A DNA stretch of 64,000 nucleotides from Trogon surrucura (GCA_020746105.1 CM036619.1:70297635-70361634); one strand, 5' to 3'. Positions 20,010-33,475 are shown, numbered from the stretch's first letter. Notes: generated by a model from the sequence alone, not told the origin. Program-made: numbers and translations.

Positions 20010-20087
20010 CCTGGCCTGGTATCTTCAATACTTGAAAGCAGCTTCGTTTTTTTCCTTTTTTTTTTTTCTTCTATTCACTTAATCAAC
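20010..20087 (-). other. PCBP3: PCBP3 5' UTR segment and splice acceptor
   Basis: On the minus strand the first coding exon appears to begin at 20087. Just upstream (20088-20115) lies an excellent acceptor: a long pyrimidine tract ending ctctctgtctttatag. From there to the ATG are 78 nt of leader with no ATG and an in-frame TGA. The leader contains an unusual A-rich block (about 11 A, then GG, then 7 A). A strong acceptor here means transcripts carry at least one further untranslated exon upstream, at higher coordinates. A nearer acceptor (ataccag at about 20016) is possible but lacks a pyrimidine tract. Confidence 0.75.
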
Positions 20088-21736
20088 CTATAAAGACAGA
20101 GAGGAAAAAAAAGTACCATTGAGTGGCTGAAGGTACTCTGAAGTGAGGATATCATGTTGTACAAACCAATTAACATTCCTCCCTTTGATTTTCTGGACTA
20201 CAGTTTAGTGCTGAAAAGGCTCCTTTGATTATCATCCCCCCCCAATCAACTCTTTAGTCCTTCAACAATTACAAGATAAACTCCCTTTCAAAATCTTAAA
20301 AAAATCTCTTAATTTCCTGCATTTTGAAGTTGAAAGTACAGACCACAACAGTGACATACAATGGTTTCTTCCGAGCAGCACTTTCTCCCTGTTAACCTTT
20401 GTAGTGTGTCTATACAATATATATGTGCATTTCACATGTGCCTGGTGCTGTTTTCATTTCTCTTCCTGTTACTGCCTCTTTCTCTTTTTGCTCTTCCAGA
20501 AGAGAGACTTTTGTTTTCTCTCCAGCTAGAGAGAAATTAATTCTGAGCCTAAACACTGATCCCTGCCAGCAACAGCGGATGACACATTATCAAAGACATC
20601 TGAGAAACTAAGAGACACTTGCTGTTGTAAATCTGGGCACTGTCTGACTTTGTTTTTGTCTACCAGGCCCAGAGGTAGCTCAGTCCCTCAAAGGCCAAAG
20701 CTGAGCTCCAGCCCTGAGTAGAAGGAGATTCTTCTTAATTCCTCATGACAAATTGCAGATTTTCAGTCATTTACAAAGCCATAAATATCCTAAAAGCTGC
20801 AAGGGTTGGCTTTGAAGGGATAAACAAGATGCATAATGAGTTTATTAAGCAAAGGACACTTATCAGTACAAAGAAAAATGGGGGCAGGAAAGAATATTTC
20901 CAATGGCAGGCAAATTCTACAGTAGGAAAGGCTTAGAGGTTCCTTAGACAGTTTGGTCCTTTTCAGTCCTATCTTACAGAGCGTAAAACTCTTAAACAGA
21001 CATCATGACTCTCAGTAACCGTCCCTTATTCATGACAACCGTATTAGCTTTGCATCTTGGCGCTTCCCAAAAATTTGGCTAGCTTGGGCACTGGCTAATG
21101 AACAACTCCCACCAGGAACAACTATTTTGTGACTCAGAGCAGCGTCTCGTCAGGGTGACAGGCTCTTGTTCCCTTGGGGACACTGCTCAGGCATGGGACC
21201 AAACTACTAGAGGGACCTATGAGATCATTCCCCTAAAAATGCTGGAGGTAGTGTCATTCAAACTGTTTCATCAACTGGTTAAACTCCATCTTAAGAGCCA
21301 CTAAGCACTGACTTAGGAGACCAAAGTAAAGCCCGTCTTAGCTGAGCATATTATGTGTGAGAGGAGTCAACAGCAACGCTTAAAGAAAGAGCACAAGAAA
21401 CACATATGGAGTCATCTCTGATAGATTTGCTGAGCTGACAGCAATCAGTGATTCTGGGTCTTTTGGGAGACTACATCCAAACCAGAATTCTTCAATAGTT
21501 GTTGGTGGACCACTCCTCCACGAATTTGTCTAATTCTTTTTGAATTCATACACCTGGTCTCACAGATTATTTATTAGTGCAGGAAAAAGTGCTCCAGTTT
21601 ATCTGGCTTAAATCTGCTGACTGTCATTTCCCCTGGTTAGGCATTTTGCCCTCTGTGTACTATCTGAAGACTATCCCAGAAAGTCACTCTGTTGGCTGAT
21701 GCTTCTTGCTCCAGTTTCAGCCTGCCAGTGGCCAAA
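20088..21736 (-). other. Intronic or upstream sequence without genes
   Basis: Probable 5' intron of the minus-strand gene. The first 28 bases form the pyrimidine-rich acceptor of the first coding exon. A run of eight C follows near 20236. I recognise no coding exon, RNA gene or mobile element. Confidence 0.6.
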
Positions 21737-21931
21737 ACACTTGTTTTGGTTTGGCCTGGCCGGATTTTGGCGGCGGGGGGGCGGAGCTGCAGCGTGGCTT
21801 CTGTAAGAAGCTGTTAGAAGCTCCCCAAGTTTGATAGAGCCAATGCCAGCCGGCTCCAAAGAGGGACCCGCCGCTGGCCAAGGCTGAGCCTATCAGTAAG
21901 GTGATAGCAGAGGAACGCCTCTGTGAAAAAC

Positions 21932-21939
21932 ATATTTAA
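21932..21939 (+). promoter_or_regulatory. TATA-like box of the LTR promoter
   Basis: The sequence atatttaa lies about 190 bp into the LTR, where a U3 core promoter would be expected. The activity of this old copy is unknown. Confidence 0.5.
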
Positions 21940-22274
21940 GAACGGGAAAAAGAACTGCGCCATAACAGCTGGCACAGAGATGGAGGAGTGAGAATCTGTG
22001 CAGACACCAAAGTCAGTGAAGAAGGGTGGGGGGGGAGGATGAGCTCCAGGCGCTGGAGCAGAGAGAGTCCCCCGGGTCCGTGGTGAAGACCATGGTGAAG
22101 CGGGTTGTCCCCCTGCAGCCCATGGGTGAGGTGCAGATGTCCACCGTGAGGATCACGGCGTAGATGTCCACCGTGCAGAGGACTCCACGCTGTGTGGGTG
22201 GATGCCTGAAAGGGGGCTGTAGCCCGTGGGAAGCCCGCATCAGATCAAGTCGCTGCCGGAACCTGTAGCCTGTG

Positions 22275-22480
22275 GAATAGAGGAATGCCCACGCTGGAGC
22301 AAGTTGGCCGGTGGGACTTTTGGGACGCTGCGGGTGGCTCACGCTGGAGCAGTTTTCCCCCTAAGGACTGCGCCTCAGACTCACGAGGGGTCGGCTGCCC
22401 CTCGTGAGGTGTCTCCCGTTGGGCAGTTTGTGATGAATTGCCCTTCGTGGGACGACTCACATGGAGAAGAGAGCGTGAAG
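22275..22480 (+). repeat. Degenerate internal repeats of the LTR
   Basis: The motif CACGCTGGAGCA recurs at about 22290 and 22340, with a decayed form (cacatggaga) at 22458. Each is preceded by a gtggga-like block. This tandem organisation is typical of this avian LTR family; the copies here are divergent. Confidence 0.6.
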
Positions 22481-22745
22481 CTTGTCTCCCGTGAGAGGGA
22501 CCCCACAGTGGCCCTGGGGAAGAGTGAAGAGTCCTCCCCCGGAGCGAAGAAGCGGTGAAACCAACGTCGGATGAACTGACCACAACCCCCATTCCCTGTC
22601 CCCCTGCGCCGCTCGGGGGGAGGAGGTGGAGAAACTGGGATTGATGTTAAGCCCGGGAAGAAGGGAGGGATGGGGGGAAGGTGTTCTGTTTAAGATCGGT
22701 TTGCTCTTTTTCACTTCTCACTACTCCTCTCTGATTAGTTCTTTT

Positions 22746-22751
22746 AATAAA
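22746..22751 (+). terminator. LTR polyadenylation signal AATAAA
   Basis: A canonical AATAAA hexamer in the 3' third of the LTR, followed by a segment well conserved among copies of this LTR family. It could terminate plus-strand transcripts that run antisense to the PCBP gene. Confidence 0.55.
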
Positions 22752-23938
22752 TGTACCTAGTTTCCCTAAAATTGAGTCTGTTTTGCCCGGGACGGTAAAT
22801 GAAAGTGATCTCTCTGTCCTTACCTCAAACCCTGAGCCTTTGGAAATATTTTCTCCCCCTGTTCAGCAGTGAAGGGGGAGTGAGTGAGCGGCTGTGTGGG
22901 TACCTGGCGGCCGGCCAGGGTCAACCCACGACAACACTCCTGACGTTTTTGCTGCTGAGAAATACACTGGAAGATGCAGAGTTTTCTCTCAAGTCTCTGC
23001 AGGAGCACTTAGGACCACAGAGAGCTTTTCTGTGCCTTCAGAGATTGCAAGAATAAGAGACAGACATGCTAGAGGAGAACTGAAAAGAAAGACGGAGAAA
23101 GAACAACTCAAACTACTCCTTTCTAAAAGCAAATTCGTTAGTTGCCACCACAAAGTGCCTCCTGCCTACCTGTTCCATTGCCAGGGTTGATTTTCCCTAA
23201 CCCAGCATGGACTCAGCGTACTTCATACCATATGCTCTACCACCCAGGCCACGGCCACTGAATTAAATCCCATTTATTCCACATTTCTATGCTTATCACT
23301 TACATTGCATATCCCTTATCCATAAGGAGAAAAGCAGAAGAGAAGCAAGGTGCCTGCGTGAGAAGGCACAAAACAGAAGCAGCCTGGCCGTGCCTCTGAG
23401 GCACCACATGTGCAACAGAGGAAAACGTCCCAAGGCAGCTGGTAGGAAATGATGGAGAACAGTACTGGGCTGTGTTCTGCTTCTGTAAGGTTAGATCAGG
23501 ACTCACAGTAAAATCTGTAAGTGGGTGACCATGCCAGTTACTTCTGACAAGCACAGAGGGAGGTGCAGAGGAGGTAACTGTTTTTTTCCCCGACTAAGGA
23601 AGGGAATGGTCCCACGGTGCTCACCTGCCCCTTGCTGAGGGAAATGCTCTGGCTCAGAGAGCCCAAGCATTTTCGGCTCAGCTCTGTCAAAAAAACCCCA
23701 CAAACCCCCAAATGCCGAACAGGAGCACTTTGGTACATAAACAGCAGAATACATCTTGACATTCTGAACTTTATGAGAGCCATACTGGCCATGTGAGATC
23801 TCTAGAAACCCACAGGAGCTTCTTAAGATTGGGAGATTTCAAATCATAAATGTGTTTAAAGCAGAAGCAAGGTATTTAAGATGTTTTGTTGAACAAAATT
23901 TAGTGATGAAGGCGCAGCTGTTTTTCTAATGAAACATA

Positions 23939-23952
23939 TTCCCACGTGGGAA
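23939..23952. promoter_or_regulatory. 14-bp perfect palindrome with E-box and two CSL-type sites
   Basis: TTCCCACGTGGGAA is its own reverse complement. It contains the E-box CACGTG and, on each strand, CGTGGGAA, the RBPJ/CSL recognition sequence. It lies 3.9 kb upstream of the PCBP first coding exon. Binding is inferred from the motif only. Confidence 0.35.
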
Positions 23953-25910
23953 AAAATAATGCCAGACTAGATACAGGTTTACAGTTGCCACGGGCTTTTA
24001 CTGCTGTGATGCTACAGCAGTATCACTTTGCCAAAAATTGTGCAGGAAAGCGTTTTCCCAGAAAACAAACAAACTCCCACTGAAGCCAGACCTTTTCTAG
24101 ATAAAACCTGAAAAACCCCCACTATTTTTAGCTAATGCCTTTTGGGTTCATTTTAAAAAAGAGGTTAAAAATTAAATTCCACCAAAAACATGGTTAAAAA
24201 TATCACTGCCATTTAATTGTTTGAAGGATTTTGTCCCTCCTCCCAACAAGCTCAACTCTGGCACCTGGTACTGAGAAGTAGAACAGATGTCTGGGGGAGG
24301 GTTGAGAATGTGTGTATCTGCAAGGAGTTAGGCAGCTGTGTGAGATACAAAGAGAATGAATTCAAAAAGGCAACCTCACATGATAAAGAAGAAGATAGGA
24401 AACCTACACATATACAACCACGAAAGAAGAGTTTTTACTATGCCAGCTCATTTACAACTACCCCGGTTGTCCTGAGAGTCCAAGTATTCTGGTAAAACAT
24501 TCACAGTTTATAAAGTAAATCTATAGGACTGCTGATTACATATCTCAGTTTTAAAGACAGATTAAAGTAAAATGTGGTGTTGTACTTTATTAAGTAACTA
24601 AAGCAAAATATTTTTTTTTCTGCAGGCAGCATCACAAACACGTGGTGGTTTAGATTTCTGTGTGCATGGAGATGTCAGATCAGGACATGAAGAGAATGTC
24701 TGCCTCTACAAAGCCTCCTAGCAGCCAGCAATACATTCACATATTTATAAACCTACTGGTATAATATAAGAGCACATCATGAATATTTCATCAGTAAAAT
24801 ACTTTCAGTCTCCTTTGCAAAATCAGTATTGTGAACACTACAAATGTTCCTGGCTTATACACGCCTCCCTGCGTGAGCAAACAGAAGGTTAAATACATCA
24901 GGCTTTCCTGTCTCCAGCTCTATATATAGGGAGGTGCCTTGGCTACTCTGGGCTGGGAGAGTCAGTGTCTTGGAGCGTGAAAAAAGGAGCCACGTGTCAC
25001 ACTTCTCCTGATGCCAGAGGAAAGCCAGGAGACTCCACAGGTGAGCAGAGAGTATTGTGCAGGCTGATACAGCCGATGGCATGGCTAAATGTTAAGAGTG
25101 AGGGTTTATGCATTCTACCCTGCCTTCAGCAGAGAGCTGGCAGTGACAGCAGGACAGCTGGACAACATCCTCCTTCTGATCTCAGAACTCCAGACCAGAA
25201 TGCACAAAATCCAATATCTAGCGCTCTGCAGCTCCAGGTAACAAATGACAAAAAAATATTCCCAGGGCACAAAGGAAAGTAGATCATATCAGATAGTTCC
25301 CAGCAAACAGCCTCTTGTGGGGCTACGTGTGAACTTTTGAAGACATTTCCACTGCTGTTTATCATGTAAAAAGTGAAAAAGGTATTCAAATGCCTTAATA
25401 AAATCCCCACAATCTTTTGAAAACTCCAATAAAATGGACATGTGGTTTTGCAAATGCTTTTTTTTCTGTAAGTATGTTTCTATAAATTTTCAGTATTAGC
25501 ACAAAATGGCATGTCTTATACACTCACTATTCATTACATAAGGACCATCAATTTTCTAACATGGCTTTTCAGTAACTGTTGGTAGATTAAGTGACTAAAT
25601 CAACAAGCAGCTAAGCCACGTGATCTTTAGACTACTACAAAGAACAACACAGTTCCTCAAGGATTTCACTGAATTAATAAAAGCTGCAAGATGAACTACA
25701 TAGCCAAAGGGCAATGCCACAAGTCACACACATGGAGATTAGAAGTCCACGTGGCTGAGGGGGGCCAATGTGAGATGGTTGCCTGAAGCCTCAGATACAG
25801 AAAGTTAACCTCACAACCCTCTTTCTTCCCACCCCACAAACCTACTTACCCCTTCTCAAGAAAATAAGCAGACCATCACAGAGAATATGGCTGTAAAATG
25901 CTGAAAAAAA

Positions 25911-25950
25911 ATGCATATATATATATATGTATGTATGTACATATGTATGT
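25911..25950. repeat. TA / TATG microsatellite
   Basis: A run of (AT) followed by TATG units (gcatatatatatatat, then gtatgtatgtacatatgtat). Confidence 0.9.
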
Positions 25951-28900
25951 TTTAAATCTCTAAAGTGACCACTTCAGGCACACACTATAAGAAAGCCTTT
26001 TAGTCCACAGCAGGCAGGGATGCCAGAGATGAATAAAATAAGCATAGCACCAAACTAGACATCAGGTAATCAATCTCTGAGTTGAAACCAACAATAAATT
26101 CTTTGACATCCGTGAATCTGCCAAGAAAGCTATTCATCTGGAAGATCCAGAGGAGTGAGGGGGAGGAGTGAAAGAGAGTGTGCATGGGGTGAAATGAGAT
26201 GGAGCTGTGTAGTAACAGAGGTATGGCTGGAAAGAGATGTAGAGAAGGGAGGAGAAAGGCAGGGACAAAGAGAGAGATGATACAAATAATACCGTAAGAA
26301 GAATCAATACGGAAGTAAGAACCACCTGAAAACGTTCAATGAGAAAGCTTGCTCTAGTATGTGAAATTTTGATTGTATGGTCCTTAAATCTGAGCCTGTC
26401 AGGAAAGATGAAACTGGTCAGAGTACCCAGCACAGCATTCCTTGAGCTTGAACCTCAGAAGGGACTCTTGGAGCTAATTATGGTGCTTCATCACCATCAA
26501 AAGAAAGATGTAATTATGAAAAAGCAAAGAAGAATCTACAGATGTATCATAGTTTAACCTCAGACAGTAACTAAGCCCTACACAGTCCCTCACTCTCCCC
26601 TGGTGGGATGGGGAGAGAATCAGGAGGGTAAAAGTGAGAGAACTCATGGGTTGAGATGAAGGCAGTTTAACAGTAATGCTAAAGTATCCATACAAGCAAA
26701 ACAAAACAAGGAATTAATTCACTAGTTCCCATGGGCAGGCAGGTCTTCAGCCATCTCCAGGAAAGCAGGGCTCCATCACGTATAACGGTGACTTGGGAAG
26801 ACAAACATCATCACTCTGAACATCCCCTCCTTCCTCCTGGTGCCCCAGCTTTATATGCTGAGCATAATATCAGATGGTCTGGGATACCCCTTTGGTCAGC
26901 TGGGGTCAGCTCTCCCGGCTGTGTCGCTTCCCAGCTCTTGGTGCACCCGCAGCCTCCTCGCTGGTTGGGGTGGTGCGAGCAGCAGCAAAGGCCTTGAGGC
27001 TGTGTGAGCCCTGCTCAGCAGTAATGAAAACATCCCTGAATTATCAGCACCGGTTTTAGCACAAATCCCAAACAGTCTCATACTAGCTACTGTGAAGAAA
27101 ATTAACTCTATCTCAGCCTAAACAAGCACAAGATGAAATTCAAAAGAACTAATTCCATTTGTTCCACTGGAAGAAAAAAAATATAACAAAGAAAAAAGAA
27201 TGGAAGAAATCGTAGTGACATTCAGCAGAAGCCATATCTAATTTAAATTAGGACACTTAAACTCAGTCATCTAGTTCCCACGTGTCTGTAGGTTTAGAAA
27301 AAGAAAACTTCAGTAAAAGGAACATAAGAACATCCAGTCTCTCTCGGTAAATCTGAAATTTCCATAATATACAGAAAGATCTCAAGGTAGCTAAGCAGGT
27401 GATCAAGCCATAGGAATGGGGGCAGGAAAAGACAGGGGCTGAAAAAGGAGATTAAGACAGGAGTAAAGTAACCTGAAGATGAAAAAAAGAGAATTATTAT
27501 GAGTTATGCAGAACTGGAAGTTGGATGGTAACATGATGATGTTATGAAGAAATAGTTCAGAGTTTGATTTATTTAGCAGGGACTCTTTAAAAAAATAAAA
27601 GTGTTATTACAAAACAAAAATAAGGGTGAACAAAAAAGAGTGGAGAAAACTGAAAGATAGGAAGCCATGAAGAAGCTGTAGCTAAGTCCTCTTGATCAGA
27701 AGCCTCCAGGTGGAGAGAGACCTCCTGGGAATTGGAAGAAGCACACTGCCAGGGCTCATGACGACAAGAAAGGACCTGTGCTTCCAGCAGAGTAGAGTTC
27801 TTCAGGGACAGATTTATGAATTCAGTCTTTCATTTAAACTGGAGAGAGTATAGGAAAGGCAAAAGAGACTGAAATGAACATAGGAAAATTACTTCTGGAC
27901 AAGAATTGATGACACTCTCAATAGAAATCTGCACGCTTCCAATGGAAATCTCAGTCATATATGTAAAGGGTTAAAATTAAACCAAGCTGTCTGCCACAGA
28001 AAGGTTCATGCTATCAAATGAAGAAGTGACTACTTTTCTCACAAGTTCTTTGATAAACTAAGTCATGATTATCTTATGCCTTTTCACTTGAAAGTACTAT
28101 CTCTGGATGACAAAAGCCTAAATAGCGTGATTATACAGGAAAACACCGGCAGAAGTTAAAAAACCCCCAACAACCCAAAGTGAAATCAAAAGCAAAACCG
28201 GCTCCAGTTTTGTTTCAAGGAACTTCTTTTCAGAAATGGTGAAAAGTGATAACAACCAGCAGCTGTTTACAGTCTTAGCTGAATCAGAAGAAGACAACTG
28301 GACATTCGCTAAACACACACTTCTTCAGTTTCTGTGTCAACTGTTACTAAATCATATCATTGTGAGGTTACTAAGAACAAAAAAGCTCACAAGATGCCCA
28401 CAATAACATAACAATAATGTGGCAACAACTCTTCGAAGGATAATAACTATCTGGAAAAGGAGAAATCATGCTTTGAAGCACTCCACTTTTATACAGAAGC
28501 CTCACCAGGAGAATCTGATTAATGAACAATAGCTAAGGAAGCAGGTGCAGTATTAACCTTTCTACTTCACCAGTTCCATCTCTCAGATTAATAGAGAGGC
28601 CTGTACACAAAGGAATGAGATTATACATTTTATTCACATCCTTCTCATTTATATCCCAAAATAGATTTAATGTTAATCTCTAACTCTTTAACGAAGTGAA
28701 GACCTGCAGAATCCGGCTCCATTTAATCGTCATATCATGCCCTGTTTTAAGTAAGATGATAGTTGGGAGGGATCCAAAAATCCAGAAATGAGAAAACTAA
28801 TTCTTTGTATTAGCAGAACAAAGCGTATGTGTGTGTATGTGAGTAGTTGAAATGGGTTTTCACTAAAAAGATAAGATGAAGGAACAGCTCAAGAACAAAA

Positions 28901-31900
28901 ATGTTAAAGAGAACAAGGTTTCAGGAAATTCATAAATCACATGCTCAGAGACCTAAGTAATAACTAATAGGAAAGTAAGCTGAATATGGGCCATTGAAAG
29001 AGCAGCAACTGAGTACACAAACTGTATTACAAAAAAAAAAGTGGTAAAGTATAATCTCAAAAGTCAAAGGGGTTAAAAAGCAGCACATTATTCCACCAGT
29101 TAACAGCTACCAACAAATGAGTTACACATCTTAGCAAGTTATGTGCTCCTTTTACCAGTTCTTGTAAAAAATATCTGATACACTCAGCTCTGGAGTTACT
29201 ACAGATACCTGGGAGTATCAGGTTTGCCAAAGACATGAAACTGATGAGGAAAGAACCGACCGAGAGAATGGCAGAACAACTTTAAAGGCAATAGTAAGTA
29301 TAAAACCTGGCAAGATTCCCAGAGTGCTGCCTTTCCAATGTAATTTTTTTGAAGTATGTAAAGCAGTACTAGTTTTTCCTTGAGGGATATGTTTAATGCT
29401 ATTTTGTCAGAGGAAGAACCTACCCTATCAATAGAAGCTGTCTTTTTGTTCTCTCTAAAACAAGAAATGCCCCTATCCTATACAAGTAGCATGCAATTTG
29501 CTGAAGATCACTAGATATCAAATAATCTTTGAAAAGAACAGCAAAAGATTCAAGACGTATTTTTTCTGTTCTCAACAGATGGATGTTTAGCTGCTGAACC
29601 TGACATATGTGAGCCCTACTCTTTAAATGGAATACTTTTGCTCATGCTGGTCGAAAAGCATATGCTGCAGCCAATGGCATGAGTTGTGTCCTTTTCTATT
29701 TATTAAAGGAAACGAACAGCAACATATTTATTGACTCTTCTACTTGAAACATTTACTGCAAATCCTTTAGAGCAAACAACACAGCATCGTGAATTTACCG
29801 CAGGAAGAAAACTCACAGAAGCACAATAGAGACCACTCTTTCATTGTTCACAAAGCTATTTCCTAATAGCAACATTCAATGATTAGTCACTTATTTAATA
29901 TGAAGTAATATAAAAATATTATGTTGCATGTGGACAGACACACACATTGCCAGAATACAGAAAGTTACCCCCTTCAGAAAACATCACGTATCAAATAGGT
30001 AATAAATACTATCAAATTACTGGAAATCAAGTCTCAGGAAATCTAGAAAAGCTGTATAATGGCCTTCAGCACATGCCAAAGAGATCTGAGATCCTGAGGG
30101 AAGTATGCAATTTTCAGGCTATGGCATACACTGTGATGCTTTTGCCAATGATATTGTTTGTTTTTCTAAGTATTTTTTTCTTTTTTTTTTTCCCCTCTGT
30201 AATTATTCCAGAAAGAATTACCTTAGCAGGAATGCAGAGAGCATCTTTACAGTTTGCCATGAAGTAAGAAAAAAGCAGCAGAGCGTGCAATCACCACCGT
30301 GCACAGATCCACAAACCAACTAGCTCTTCCACGTACGTGAAAAATCCAGGAAGCTAAAAGCTCTTGCAAAACGAAGTTGCCACATTAGACTAATGGAACA
30401 TAAACTCATTCACAAATAACAAAGCTGTGGCAGCCCACAGTAAATTATTGGTACAAATATTCTCCAGGAGGATTCAACAATGGGTTCAAAACAGACCAGA
30501 AGGTTCTTTCTTTCCTTTCCTAATGGCACGCTGTGCAATTAACTGTAAGCTTCATCACGGACCTGGTGGTTTGCAAGATCAGGTAAGTAAGACAATACAC
30601 AGAGATCACAGACCAGCTAATTTAACAAAGAATGATGTTTAATCAGAGCTTTGAAAACAAAATCAGCTTTATCTGCCACTGTGGCTCCAAGCCCCTCAAG
30701 TTAAGCATTGCATTTCTCAAACCTTTATTTGTTTTTATGTTGCTCAAGTCCTAAATAAAAGTTTAGTTTTACTTTCTTATGCTTAACCAAGAAACCAACA
30801 CCCCAACTAACTTACATCAGTTATTCCATACGGTCTGGGATAATAAATCTAATAAAGAAATGTGTATCTAAGTCACAGTGAAGGTGGGGAAAAAATGGAA
30901 GAGACCACCACCACCAGCAGAGTGGTCTCTCCAGCAGAGAGATGCTTACAGGAATGGCCTCCCATGTAAGAACAGGTTTTCAGTCCACACCTCTTCCTGC
31001 AAAGAAAACCAGACTGTGATAACTTGAATGTTGTGAATATGTATTATTATTTATTAAACTACCTCTATCCCCTAAAGCCAAATGTAAGATGCTGACATTT
31101 CATCAATTAAATATTTTTATTTTGAAATAATGTTTCAACTGTAAATTTAAGTTTAATTTAATTCAAAGCAAATAAAACACTAAAATGTGTTTTGGGGCAT
31201 AAGAACTTTGCCTGTTGATTTAAAAATAACTGCATTTGCACCAAATGAAAGAGTTAAGCACAGATACTCTTTTTTCCACTTCTAAAACCTCTAAGAAAAT
31301 AGAGAAATCATTCACATTCTGTATTTCAAAGATATTTTAAGTAAGATTTATACACATATATAAAAATACATATTTTAATATGCTATGCAAATACGCATAG
31401 AATACACCTAAACGCCGTAAAGCAAGCAAGGAACATTTTTTAAATGGTGGATGTGGACAAACGCTAATAGATTTCTGGGGCATAATCTAATAAGCAAATA
31501 TTAAGGATAGCATGATTTTTTAAATGACATTTTATCTTAAGTAAAAACAGCCTCACAAAGAAGAATTATAATTTTCTTTGCCATTACATCCAAGAGTACA
31601 GACAGCTTCTTACAAATCAAAGGAAAAATGACCCAAACCAGTAGAATGGTCCCAGAAACACGGGAACTTCTTTAATCGGAAACATTAACCCATCGAGTAT
31701 GTTCCCAGTGGGCACAGAATAAATAGATATTTAAATATATTTGTATTTTTAGAATACTATCAATGTTGAAAGGACATCTGCCTTAGAATATATATCTGTC
31801 CAACCTATTTGTAAATTAAATGTTTTGTAGACATAGCTAGTTCAATAAACATGAGTCAGATGTTTCACTCAGTCCAGCATAAAACAAGTTGTTGGTTAGG

Positions 31901-32982
31901 GAAAAGAGGCTAATGATGATAATACATTTCACCTTATTAAAAACAAAAATATTGTATGTTGATATAAATGAATCTCTGACACAAACAAGCAAAAATATCA
32001 CTTTAGTAATTACCTTAATTATGTTATTTACAAGGCTGTGATTTGAAAATCTATCCAAGCTCCCTAGATGAATAAAATAAACACTCATTAAAAAGAAAAA
32101 AAAGAAATTCATGCCACGTTTAAGGGAGGGCAAAGGATGAGCTCCCATCCTTCTGTGGCAAGGGGATTGCTACCAGCCTCTGGAATGTGAGTCACGGGCT
32201 CCTTTCTGGGACACCACACTTGTGCTAACTCGAGGCAAGGATGGACTGGGAATTGCCTAAGAGAAACTGGTGCTGCAAAGACTTCCGTCGTTCATGGGGA
32301 TAAAAAGGCAAACAATGGCATTGCAATGTCCTGCCAGGTCACTGGTATTCTTGCCTTCAAAAGTCATGCTCACAAGATCAACACTAAAGTTCTCAATCAC
32401 TAGTGGTTAGTCAAAACATACAGCATTGTAAGACTTCCACTGGGAAACTCAAAACTATGTAGTGGGTTAAAAAAAGAAAGGAAAAAGAGCTGCATTTGAA
32501 AGCAGACTTACATAAAAAAACCCAAACAACAAAAACCCCCAACCACCAGCTCACAATAAATAACTCTTTTATGGGCAGTCAATACTCAGAGCAAAGAGCT
32601 AGACATGTGCCAAGATTTAAGCCACTTAAATCAATATTTTTGTCACTGATTTAAACCACGAGAATCTTTAAAACTCAAAAGCAAATCTAATTGATGAAGT
32701 ATTCAAAAGTGAAGAAAAATCAAGTAGTTTATTTATTAATGACTTCAAAGTGCCAGCTGTAAAACGAATCACTGTATCTTGCTCTAGCACTGCGAAAAAA
32801 CAGCACTAAGGCTATTCATTTGCTACTTCGGTGCAACCTTTACAAAGGAAAAACCTATTTTTGCATAAACAACTCATTCAGTTCACAAAGCTCCTCAGAT
32901 GAAACAGTGCTTCAATGAATTATCTGTCCTTTTGCCCACTCTTCAGTCTCTTTCCTTACAAATGTATGCATACATACCTACC

Positions 32983-33012
32983 TATATATATGTGTGTGTG
33001 TGTGTGTGTATA
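32983..33012. repeat. TG microsatellite
   Basis: Nine TG units at 32991-33008, preceded by a short TA run and followed by TATAA. Confidence 0.92.
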
Positions 33013-33475
33013 AGCTCCCTGACCAGTTTCAACATTTTGAAGAGATACAGAGATGTCCAATATCTCAAGTTTACACAAGTTTCGTGGAGCCACAGACTAA
33101 CCAGAGGCACAAGGTCGTGGTTCCACCATGGAATCCCCCACAAAAGGTGCTATAAGCAGACACAGGATACACATTCAATTTTTTTTTTCCCCCAGCTCCT
33201 CCAGTAGCTTTGCTGCCCATGTGCAACCTCACTGCCCGTAACAGAGTTTCACGGACATAACTGAATGTGGAATTTGGTCTTACATTCATTATGAAAACAA
33301 GACAGCACCTGTGCTAATATGAAGGATTTGATGTTGCTCTTGTCTTCTTACCTTTGGCTTTGGAACCACAAAGTGGTCCATCTGCTCATTTAAAAGGAAG
33401 AAAGTAAAGATCAAGAGAAGATAATCGCTGACTTACTGCACAGGCTCTAGAGATGTAATGAGAAATGGGTTACTA

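Larger units (their letters stand above)
21737..22938 (+). mobile_element. Solo LTR of an avian ERVL-like endogenous retrovirus, with target-site duplication
   Basis: The LTR itself is 21742-22933 (1192 bp). It begins TGTTTTGGTTTGGCCTGG and ends GGTCAACCCACGACA, so it has TGT...ACA ends. It is flanked on both sides by the same 5 bases, acact (21737-21741 and 22934-22938). A 5-bp duplication fits ERVL-type integration. The sequence matches the common bird LTR whose 3' end reads GGGTCAACCCAC(C/G)ACA; this family call is from memory. A TATA-like box near 21932 and an AATAAA at 22746 place it on the plus strand. No second LTR, primer-binding site or gag/pol/env remains, so it is a recombined solo LTR. 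It is GC- and CpG-rich against an AT-rich background and lies antisense to the PCBP gene. Open frames inside it are not genes. Confidence 0.93.

Noticed and set aside
22013-22714. Several overlapping 85-115 codon frames on both strands
   Set aside because: They lie wholly within the solo LTR. Its GC-rich composition lowers stop frequency; LTRs of this type do not encode proteins.
23999-24022. 9-bp inverted repeat (tactgctgt / acagcagta)
   Set aside because: Too short to be a microRNA precursor and without further flanking pairing.
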